A DNA stretch of 23,942 bases from Methylococcales bacterium (lineage in GTDB: Bacteria > Pseudomonadota > Gammaproteobacteria > Methylococcales > Methylomonadaceae). Both the position numbers and the translations under genes were made by a program. Below the pieces are notes generated by a model. The model searched no databases. It was not told the DNA's origin and saw nothing but the letters and a program-made list of their open reading frames with translations. Of the stretch, positions 17,365-23,942 are shown in pieces. Every line of letters begins with the position of its first letter. Position 1 is the first letter of the stretch. The stretch covers positions 1 through 23,942 of the forward strand of contig SHZG01000012.1 of the NCBI GenBank assembly GCA_009692395.1. The letters run 5' to 3'.

Positions 17365-18726
17365 TTAAATCCTAAAATTATCAACCAAAGCGGCAGCCAC
17401 ATTTTCCATACGTTGCGCTCGTGAACCTTTAATCAACAGGGTTTCATCGCCGTTAAGCTCCTGTTTTAAGACCTCAATCAACTCAGCTTGTGAGTCAAAA
17501 AAAGTCGCGCCCTCACCAAAAACTTGCACAGTATGACGGGCATCCGTACCGACCGCTAACAAACGCATCACACCACTGGCTTTTATTAATTCACCTATTT
17601 CTGCGTGTATTGTTGAACTGTCTTCTCCTAGTTCACCAAAAGCACCTAAAATTAACCAAGGCTTGCCCGTACACCCTGATAGCACAGCTAATCCTGCTTT
17701 GAGCGACGTGGCATTGGCATTGTAGCTATCATCAATGATGATATTTCCTAAACGACTCACCAACGGTTGTAAACGCCCTGTGACGGGTTTTATGCATTCC
17801 AAACCGTGTTTCATTTGTTCCAGATTGATGCCTAGGGCAAGACACGCCGATGCTGCCGCTAAGGCATTAACGACATTCTGTTGACCTGCAAGTTTTAGAG
17901 TGATACTGATCACACCTTGTGGACATGACAAATCAAAGCGAGTCATAAATTCGTTATTTTGAATACCTGTGTTAATCGCACTGGCAGTCACATCCGCGTC
18001 AGCACTCAAACCAAAAGAAATAATTTTTCTATCACCTGCGACACCGCGCCAATAGTCAAAATACACATCATCACGGTTTAAAATCGCTGTGCCATCGGCT
18101 TTCAAGGTTTCGATAATTTCACCCTTCGCTTTAGCAACACCCTCTAAACTACCAAATCCTTCTATATGTGCCGCACCTGCATTATTAAGCACAACCACGT
18201 CAGCGGCGGCGTAAGTGCTACTGTATTCAATTTCTTTAGCATGATTTGCCCCCATTTCAATGACAGCATAACGGTGTTGTTCATCGAGGCGTAACAAGGT
18301 CAATGGCACACCAATGTCATTATTCAGATTGCCTAGTGTGAATAATATTGGGTGATTAACGGCTAAAATTGCGGCAATCATTTCTTTCACCGTGGTTTTG
18401 CCGTTACTGCCTGTCACGCCGACGACTGACACAGGGAGATTTTTCCGCCACGCCCCAGCGAGTTGCGCTAAAGCTAATGCAGTATCATCAACAATAATAT
18501 GCGGTAAGTGGGTATTCACGCCTTGATGAACAATCGCGGCAATAGCACCCGCTTGTTCAGCTTGGTCAACAAATTCATTGCCATCGAAGTTTTTACCTTT
18601 AATGGCGATATAGAGTTGCTTGGGCTGAATAGTGCGCGTATTTATGCTGACAGACGAAAAAACAACATCTGCGCCAACTAGCGTGCCGTGTACAATTTTT
18701 GCGCAGTCACTTAGACGCATTTCCAT
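17365..18726 (-). CDS. murF: UDP-MurNAc-tripeptide--D-alanyl-D-alanine ligase MurF
   Basis: MurF adds the D-Ala-D-Ala dipeptide made by Ddl, completing the UDP-MurNAc-pentapeptide. The 453-residue length is normal. The substrate-binding N-terminal domain is followed by the P-loop GSNGKT at 106-111 (GVTGSNGKTTVKEM). FTLGNLNNDIGVPLTLL and the EMGANHAKEIE motif are typical of MurF and separate it from MurC, D and E. The C-terminal domain contains DDSYNANATSLKAGL. A GAGAG ribosome site lies in the 12-base gap after murE. Two nearby ATG codons (MEM) give a trivial start ambiguity. Confidence 0.97.
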   Translation of the reverse strand: MEMRLSDCAKIVHGTLVGADVVFSSVSINTRTIQPKQLYIAIKGKNFDGNEFVDQAEQAGAIAAIVHQGVNTHLPHIIVDDTALALAQLAGAWRKNLPVSVVGVTGSNGKTTVKEMIAAILAVNHPILFTLGNLNNDIGVPLTLLRLDEQHRYAVIEMGANHAKEIEYSSTYAAADVVVLNNAGAAHIEGFGSLEGVAKAKGEIIETLKADGTAILNRDDVYFDYWRGVAGDRKIISFGLSADADVTASAINTGIQNNEFMTRFDLSCPQGVISITLKLAGQQNVVNALAAASACLALGINLEQMKHGLECIKPVTGRLQPLVSRLGNIIIDDSYNANATSLKAGLAVLSGCTGKPWLILGAFGELGEDSSTIHAEIGELIKASGVMRLLAVGTDARHTVQVFGEGATFFDSQAELIEVLKQELNGDETLLIKGSRAQRMENVAAALVDNFRI

Positions 18727-18738
18727 ATTATTTAACTC

Positions 18739-20259
18739 TCATAATAAGGCTTTAAGCACACACGCACTGTCACTAAAAGGAATGGTTGTGCCGTTAATTT
18801 CTTGATAATCTTCATGACCTTTACCTGCAATCACAATACAATCACCCACAGCGGCTCTGTTTATCGCACTGTGTATGGCTTGCTCGCGATTTTGTATGAC
18901 CTCGACGTTATCGCGGTCTTTACAACCAGCCAAAATGGCATTTACAATGTCGGTGCTGTTTTCAAAACGCGGATTATCATCGGTAACAATAACATGGTCT
19001 GCCCATTGTTCTGCACACGCACCCATTAGCGCACGTTTACCCGTATCCCGATTACCACCGCAACCAAACACCACCCATAATGCCTGTTGGCAATGTTTTC
19101 TAACGCTACTTAATACTTTATTCAGTGCGTCTGGGGTGTGAGCATAATCAACAAAAACCAACGGATGTTCATTGCCCCCAAACCGTTCCATACGTCCTGC
19201 CACTGGTTTTAATTGTGCCAGTTTTTTAGTCGCAGTGACTAATGAATGCCCCAAGGCTAACATCACTGCTAACACGCACAACACATTTTCGACATTAAAA
19301 TCACCATATAGTGGAATGCTTACGCGCTGTTCGTCAGCACGCCAACGCACATCAAATTCAATGCCGTCTGTTTTATTGGCAACATTTTCCGCGATAAGCT
19401 GTTCGTCGGTATTCCATGAATGGTACGGAGAATAGATTGGCAATATGCCCCACACCTTCACTGTTGGGGGAATCGCCGCCAGAATTTGTTGGCTATAAGC
19501 ATCATCGAGATTCACAACGGCAAAAGCCAAATGAGGGGTTTTCAATAAGGCTAATTTAGCGTCTAAATAGGCTTGCATTGAGCCGTGGTAATCCAAATGA
19601 TCGCGGCTGATATTGGTGAACACCGCGCCTTTAAAATGAACTCCGTTTACCCTGCACTGCTCTAAACCATGTGAAGATACTTCCATCGCCACCGTATGCT
19701 TCTTAGCAGCTAATAACTGTGCCAGTATGCTGTGTACTGCTAACGCGTCAGGTGTGGTATTAAGTGTTTTATGCAGACATCCCCATTCGCCCCAGCCTAG
19801 CGTGCCGATACTGCCGCAATCGTCTAGTACCTGACTTAAAAATTGACTACACGAGGTTTTACCATTCGTGCCAGTGATGCCAATCACGTTCATTGATTCA
19901 GATGGATGACCATAAAATCGCGCCGCAATATCACCTAACACCGCGCTCAAATTGTCCACCGTAATCATTGGAATATCGGTAATGATACGCGAGGCGTACT
20001 CTACGCCATCGCCAGCAGGATCAAATAGAATTGCACAAGCACCATTAGCAATCGCCTGTGAAGCATGACTTAAACCATGTTGCTTTGAACCTGCTAACGC
20101 AATAAAAACAGTGCCTGCCACGACAGCACGGCTATCCAAGGTCAACCCTGTGATTGTAGAGACATTATATTGCAAGGTCTTTACATCACCTGTATTGGAC
20201 AGTGGAACAAATCCCGCTAATAAATCATTCAGTTTCATCACAGTAGTTTTATTGAGCAT
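18739..20259 (-). CDS. murE: UDP-MurNAc-L-Ala-D-Glu--meso-diaminopimelate ligase MurE
   Basis: MurE adds the third residue of the stem peptide. The 506-residue protein has the P-loop GTNGKT at 130-135, EVSSHGLEQCRV in the central domain and a DNPR motif at 428-431. DNPR is characteristic of MurE enzymes that use meso-diaminopimelate rather than lysine. This predicts a Gram-negative type peptidoglycan. The start at ATG 20259 overlaps ftsI by 11 bases. An internal ATG at 20238 (MKLNDLLAGF), 11 bases after the ftsI stop, is equally plausible and would shorten the protein by 7 residues; neither has a strong ribosome site. Confidence 0.96.
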   Translation of the reverse strand: MLNKTTVMKLNDLLAGFVPLSNTGDVKTLQYNVSTITGLTLDSRAVVAGTVFIALAGSKQHGLSHASQAIANGACAILFDPAGDGVEYASRIITDIPMITVDNLSAVLGDIAARFYGHPSESMNVIGITGTNGKTSCSQFLSQVLDDCGSIGTLGWGEWGCLHKTLNTTPDALAVHSILAQLLAAKKHTVAMEVSSHGLEQCRVNGVHFKGAVFTNISRDHLDYHGSMQAYLDAKLALLKTPHLAFAVVNLDDAYSQQILAAIPPTVKVWGILPIYSPYHSWNTDEQLIAENVANKTDGIEFDVRWRADEQRVSIPLYGDFNVENVLCVLAVMLALGHSLVTATKKLAQLKPVAGRMERFGGNEHPLVFVDYAHTPDALNKVLSSVRKHCQQALWVVFGCGGNRDTGKRALMGACAEQWADHVIVTDDNPRFENSTDIVNAILAGCKDRDNVEVIQNREQAIHSAINRAAVGDCIVIAGKGHEDYQEINGTTIPFSDSACVLKALL

Positions 20260-22087
20260 GGCGAGTCAGTAAAATAGGCATGGTGGTTTCTTGGTCAGGG
20301 GCGACATTAAGCAAACGCAACGCGCCTGTCATTACTTTAGAAAATACAGGCGCGGCAACCAAGCCGCCATAATATTTACCCGCTGACGGCTCATCAATCA
20401 TCACAACAATAATTAAGCGTGGATTTCTCGCAGGTGCCATACCTGCAAACACTGAAAAATAAGTACTGCTACCATAACCATGTGACTCATTGGCTTTTTT
20501 TACCGTGCCTGTTTTACCTGCCACGGTGTAGCCATCAACGCGAGCTTCGTAAGCAGTTCCGTCTTTCATAATGACATTTTCTAGCATTGATCTGATAGTC
20601 TTGGCTGTGTTAGCAGAAAATACCCGTCGTGGTTTATCGTCTTCATCACGTTTGATTAAGCTAATAGAATGCAAAATACCATCGTCTGCCAACGCGGTAT
20701 AAGCTCTTGCCAACTGTATCGCAGACACATTCATTCCATAGCCAAACGACATAACCGCACGATCAAAATCCTGCCATTCTTTATAATCTAACATTCGCCC
20801 TTTAGCTTCACCTTTAAAACCCGTTTCTGCTGAACTACCAATTCCTAGACTTTTATACACACCCCAAAAATATTTCGGCGGCATTTTAAGAGCCATCATG
20901 GTAACGCCAATATTGCTAGACTTCTTTAGAACGTGCATTAAATCCAATGAGCCGTAGTTATGGACATCCTTAACGACATGTTTTCCAATTAGAAAACTAC
21001 CGTTGGTATTAAAAACCGTATTAGGCGTGACATAACCCCCCTCTAAAGCCGCCGCTGCCACAAAAGGTTTAATGGTTGATCCTGGTTCAAATATGTCGGT
21101 GAAGGCTCTGTTGCGGTACAAATTTTCTTTTAAACTTGCGCGAACATGGGGATTAAATGTAGGCTGATTGACAGCCGCTAACACTTCGCCATTTTTGGCA
21201 TCCAATACCACCACTGTGCCTGATTTAGCATGGTTTTCATTAACTGCTGCCTGTAATTCTCGATACGCTAAAGATTGAATACGCTGATCGATACTTAACT
21301 CAATATTTTTTCCAGAAACTGGTTCGTTTATACTTTCAACATCTTCAATAATATGCCGTAATCCGTCTCTCATAACGCGTTTGCTACCTGCTGTACCTTT
21401 TAATGTATCTTCATAACCTGCTTCCATGCCCTCTTGTCCAACATCATCCAGATTAGTAAACCCAACCAAATGCGCGGCAACTCCACTGGTAGGATAGAAA
21501 CGTTGAAACTCACGATCGAAGTAAACCCCCACTAGTTTCAAGGCTTTCACTTGTTCGCTGAGAGCTGGATGTATCTGATGGGCGATGTAAGCAAACTTTT
21601 TATGTGAATCATCATGCAATATATCCAGCACTTTACCCTTAGGTAAATTGAGCAAGTGTTCCATTTGCGAAATTTTCAGTAGTTTTTGCTTTTTATAGTC
21701 CTCGATAACCCCCGCCTTTTGCGCGTCCGTTAGCGGCACGTCTGGGTGAGTGGCTGTAAGCTGTTTTTCTAAGTGTTTTAGCTGATTTTTGTCATCTATT
21801 TTAAGCTCACGCGGATTTACTGAGATAGACTCAACAGGTGTACTAATGGCTAATGGCGCACCACTTCTGTCGGTAATCATGCCTCTATACGCGGATACAG
21901 GCTCATCATCTACCAAGTACATATCCCCCTTCTCCTGGAGAAATTTTTTATTCAATACCTGTAAATCAACAGCGCGACCAATCAGTGTCACCATGCAGCC
22001 CATCATAAAAATAATGAGGAATTTTCGCCTGCCAGAAAAATCACTGACTGGATTTTTCGTGTCATTCTTAGCTCGAAAATCTAACAT
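20249..22087 (-). CDS. ftsI: Septal transpeptidase FtsI (PBP3, class B)
   Basis: FtsI cross-links septal peptidoglycan with FtsW and is a target of beta-lactams. The 612-residue protein has a short cytoplasmic tail, one transmembrane anchor at about residues 23-40 and a dimerisation/pedestal region starting at RGMITDRSGAPLAIS. The penicillin-binding domain follows, with active-site motifs in the standard order. These are STIK at 337-340 (nucleophile Ser337), SSN at 390-392 and KTGT at 525-528. There is no glycosyltransferase domain, so it is a class B enzyme. The gene abuts ftsL with no gap and overlaps murE at its end. Confidence 0.97.
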   Translation of the reverse strand: MLDFRAKNDTKNPVSDFSGRRKFLIIFMMGCMVTLIGRAVDLQVLNKKFLQEKGDMYLVDDEPVSAYRGMITDRSGAPLAISTPVESISVNPRELKIDDKNQLKHLEKQLTATHPDVPLTDAQKAGVIEDYKKQKLLKISQMEHLLNLPKGKVLDILHDDSHKKFAYIAHQIHPALSEQVKALKLVGVYFDREFQRFYPTSGVAAHLVGFTNLDDVGQEGMEAGYEDTLKGTAGSKRVMRDGLRHIIEDVESINEPVSGKNIELSIDQRIQSLAYRELQAAVNENHAKSGTVVVLDAKNGEVLAAVNQPTFNPHVRASLKENLYRNRAFTDIFEPGSTIKPFVAAAALEGGYVTPNTVFNTNGSFLIGKHVVKDVHNYGSLDLMHVLKKSSNIGVTMMALKMPPKYFWGVYKSLGIGSSAETGFKGEAKGRMLDYKEWQDFDRAVMSFGYGMNVSAIQLARAYTALADDGILHSISLIKRDEDDKPRRVFSANTAKTIRSMLENVIMKDGTAYEARVDGYTVAGKTGTVKKANESHGYGSSTYFSVFAGMAPARNPRLIIVVMIDEPSAGKYYGGLVAAPVFSKVMTGALRLLNVAPDQETTMPILLTRHAQ

Positions 22088-22354
22088 TTAGGGTTTTATA
22101 TAAATAATTTTTTCATGTAATGGCAGAACCAGTTTCAGCTTCGCGCGTGCGACTTTCTCTACTCGATTCTGCTCTGCAAAAGTCGTCAGTTCCAATTGTG
22201 TTTGTCCCCATGCAACCTCACACTGATCCAATTCCCTTTCCTGTTTTTGAATATCAATAAAAATGAGACGTGAGTTGTATTTGCTATAAATAACAGCCAA
22301 CGCTGTCATCAAAAGCACCACACTCAATAGTGTCACAAGTCGGTTAGCTACCAC
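22088..22354 (-). CDS. ftsL: Cell division protein FtsL
   Basis: FtsL is a small bitopic protein that joins FtsB and FtsQ and helps activate FtsWI. The 88-residue product has one transmembrane segment (about 6-23, LVTLLSVVLLMTALAVIY). A short periplasmic region is probably coiled-coil (residues 33-65, rich in Glu, Gln, Leu), and it ends near LKLVLPLHEKIIYIKP. Sequence conservation is low in this family, so the call rests on topology, size and position between rsmH and ftsI. It starts at GTG 22352-22354, overlapping the rsmH stop by 7 bases. Confidence 0.92.
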   Translation of the reverse strand: MVANRLVTLLSVVLLMTALAVIYSKYNSRLIFIDIQKQERELDQCEVAWGQTQLELTTFAEQNRVEKVARAKLKLVLPLHEKIIYIKP

Positions 22355-23280
22355 ACAATCTTCTCTGCAACACGCATCACTGCACTGCGTGATCTAGGAT
22401 TTTTAGTTACTTCCTGTTGCCCAGCAGTCAAGGCTTTGCTGATTTTTTTTAACAATCCTTTAGTCATATCAACTTCCTTAATTGGCAGTCTAGTTGGATT
22501 ATATTTTGCACCTGATTCATTCTTAATAAAGCGTTTGACGATTCTATCTTCAAGCGAATGAAATGAAATCACCACCAATCGCCCCTCACTGTTTAACACA
22601 TTAACCGACTGTTGCAACACAGAGTGTAATTCATCTAGCTCACTATTAATTTCAATACGGATGGCTTGAAAAGTGCGCGTTGCAGGGTGTTTATGTTTCT
22701 CTCGCATGGGAATAACCTGCTCAATTAGCTCAGCCAATTGTCGCGTCGTGGTCAGTGGTGCTGTTAATCTTCTTTCAACAATTGCTTTAGCGATACGCCG
22801 TGAAAACTTTTCTTCACCGTATTCAAATAACATTTTCACCAAATAGGCTTCATCAACAGTTGCCAACCATTGTTCAGCCGAAACACCTGCCGAACCATCC
22901 ATACGCATATCTAAAGGGCCATCACGCAAAAAACTGAAGCCTCTTTCTGGATTATCAAGTTGCGGTGAAGATACGCCTAAATCTATCAAAATACCGTCAA
23001 TTTTACCAAACAAGCCTTCGTTGATAACGGTGTTTTCCAGCTCAGAAAAGCACCCTTGTTTTAACGTAAAACGCTTATCTTGTCGCATTGTTTGTGCATA
23101 ATCAGAATTAATTGCATCCCAATCACGATCAAATGCCAACAATCGCCCATTTTCACCCAACTGATTTAAAATACCTTGACTGTGTCCACCACGCCCAAAG
23201 GTACAATCCAGATAAATCCCGTCTTTTTTAATTGCTAACTGCTGCAATGCTTCCGTAAACATAACGGGTAAATGTGCCAC
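22348..23280 (-). CDS. rsmH: 16S rRNA (cytosine-1402-N4)-methyltransferase RsmH
   Basis: RsmH (formerly MraW) methylates N4 of C1402 in the ribosomal P site of 16S rRNA using S-adenosylmethionine. It has 310 residues. The conserved N-terminus HLPVMFTEAL is followed by the SAM-binding DCTFGRGGHS at residues 25-34. IDLGVSSPQLD and ERGFSFLRDGPLDMRMD come next, and VISFHSLEDRIVKRF lies near the C-terminus. It starts at GTG 23278-23280, with a good GGGAG ribosome site 8 bases upstream. It is second in the dcw cluster, 16 bases after the mraZ remnant. Confidence 0.97.
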   Translation of the reverse strand: MAHLPVMFTEALQQLAIKKDGIYLDCTFGRGGHSQGILNQLGENGRLLAFDRDWDAINSDYAQTMRQDKRFTLKQGCFSELENTVINEGLFGKIDGILIDLGVSSPQLDNPERGFSFLRDGPLDMRMDGSAGVSAEQWLATVDEAYLVKMLFEYGEEKFSRRIAKAIVERRLTAPLTTTRQLAELIEQVIPMREKHKHPATRTFQAIRIEINSELDELHSVLQQSVNVLNSEGRLVVISFHSLEDRIVKRFIKNESGAKYNPTRLPIKEVDMTKGLLKKISKALTAGQQEVTKNPRSRSAVMRVAEKIVW

Positions 23281-23296
23281 TAACCAATCTCCCGTA

Positions 23297-23768
23297 TTAA
23301 AAAGATAAAGACTCTAACTCTTCAAAGCCTTCATTATCATCGCTATTTAGCCATTCATTTTCTTTGGCAGTCCATGCCGCTTCATTCCATATTTCAAACT
23401 TATTAAGCTGCCCTATCAAAACAATTTTTTTATCCATCCCTGCAAATGTCCTTAGTTTTTCATGTAACAGTAACCGACCTTGTTTATCCATTTCACAGTC
23501 GGTCGCATTACCAACCAATAACCAACCGCCTGAACTTTCCTGCCATTTTATTTAAGGTGGGTAACTGACTAATTATTTTCTCAAGACGTTCCCACTCGGG
23601 TAGCGGATAAAGCCATAAACAACCAGCCTCCCCAGAACAACGTTTATCAACAGCGACGGTGACAACCAATTGACCCTCGGAACATTCTTGCAATTCCTCT
23701 CTGTAACGCGTCGGAATGGCTAAACGCCCTTTATCATCTAAGTTAATTGAGCTAATACCGCGCAACAA
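23297..23768 (-). pseudogene. mraZ: Transcriptional regulator MraZ, frameshifted by a 4-base duplication
   Basis: MraZ is the AbrB-fold regulator that binds the dcw promoter in many bacteria. Two adjacent frames together give a complete MraZ of about 155 residues. The first part carries RGISSINLDDKGRLAIPTRY and LYPLPEWERLE; the second carries NATDCEMDKQGRLLLHEKL and LIGQLNKFEIWNE, the second AbrB repeat. They are separated by a tandem ACCA duplication at 23510-23517 (plus strand). Removing one copy restores FRRLVIGNATDCEMD. As written, translation stops two codons after the duplication, at TAA in VIGW. The start is uncertain: a TTG pair at 23763-23768 aligns with the usual MFRG, while the only in-frame ATG (23805-23807) lies in the IS1 end. 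The loop CSGEAGC before LWLYP looks longer than in E. coli MraZ. Sequencing error is an alternative explanation. Confidence 0.85.
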
Positions 23769-23793
23769 AAACCATCTCAAATTACCCAATAAG

Positions 23794-23942
23794 GGTAGTG
23801 GGTTCAATCTGTAATTATGAATAAATATCGCGCCCGAATTCGACCTTGTTGATAAGCAAACCGATGACGGTGTCGTGCATCAACTCTAGTTTTGAGAAGC
23901 AAATGGTCTTGCGATTGAGTCGTTTGATCCATGTCCGAAAGT
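23794..23942 (-). mobile_element. IS1-family insertion sequence, 3' end (partial), inverted copy
   Basis: Reverse complement of the element at 1-148, with two mismatches and one extra base at its outer end. The IS terminus GGTAGTGGGTTC begins at 23794, 25 bases before the likely TTG start of mraZ. The IS 3' end points inward, as at the left end. The bases flanking the two termini differ, so no shared target duplication can be seen. The sequence therefore ends inside a repeat and the true neighbour upstream of mraZ is unknown. Confidence 0.85.
23815..23942 (-). CDS. IS1-family transposase, C-terminal fragment (second copy)
   Basis: The frame ending at TAA (complement of 23815-23817) encodes the same C-terminus as the left copy, with KRLNRKTICFSK and MHDTVIG. 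It differs by one codon: GAG (Glu) here versus GCG (Ala) in the left copy. The catalytic part of the protein is outside the window. The difference suggests two distinct genomic copies of the element rather than one copy duplicated by assembly. Confidence 0.8.
   Translation of the reverse strand, partial: FRTWIKRLNRKTICFSKLELMHDTVIGLLINKVEFGRDIYS

Noticed and set aside
1..23942. Composite IS1 transposon carrying the dcw cluster
   Set aside because: The geometry fits, but the cargo is essential core genes in standard order and both ends stop inside the IS at the same place. Contig termination at a repeat is far more likely.
1..23942. CRISPR array, tRNA or rRNA genes
   Set aside because: No regularly spaced direct repeats and no tRNA or rRNA landmarks were found on either strand.

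Overview
The window looks like a contig from a gammaproteobacterium with moderate to low GC. The gene order and protein style (a complete dcw cluster from mraZ to ftsZ, secA next door, a FabI-type enoyl reductase) would fit Methylococcales or Thiotrichales relatives. That placement is inference from protein resemblance, not a computed phylogeny.

Layout. Bases 1-148 and 23794-23942 are near-identical, inverted copies of the 3' end of an IS1-family insertion sequence. The sequence therefore most likely stops at both ends because assembly broke inside a multicopy IS. Bases 144-1221 hold the remains of two defence-type genes on the minus strand: an OLD/GajA-like AAA ATPase cut by the left IS, and an Mrr-nuclease/helicase gene that loses its reading frame next to a small degenerate palindromic repeat. 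Then come fabI (+), a convergent terminator region, secA (-), and a divergent two-gene plus-strand unit (a DUF502 membrane protein and a small lipoprotein). A bidirectional terminator at about 6208-6230 separates that unit from the dcw cluster.

From 6242 to 23768 the window is one minus-strand dcw cluster. In transcription order it is mraZ (frameshifted), rsmH, ftsL, ftsI, murE, murF, mraY, murD, ftsW, murG, murC, murB, ddlB, ftsQ, ftsA, ftsZ. Genes are packed with ATGA-type overlaps or gaps of a few bases (largest gap 36), so they are probably co-transcribed and translationally coupled. The cluster covers the cytoplasmic route from UDP-MurNAc to lipid II (MurB-F, Ddl, MraY, MurG), the septal polymerase/transpeptidase pair (FtsW/FtsI), the FtsQ-FtsL scaffold and the FtsA/FtsZ ring. 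lpxC, often found after ftsZ in gammaproteobacteria, is absent here.

The noteworthy points are the 4-base duplication that breaks mraZ, an IS1 end lying about 25 bases upstream of mraZ where the dcw promoter would be expected, and the decayed defence genes on the other flank. I see no convincing new system: the bulk of the window is conserved core gene content.
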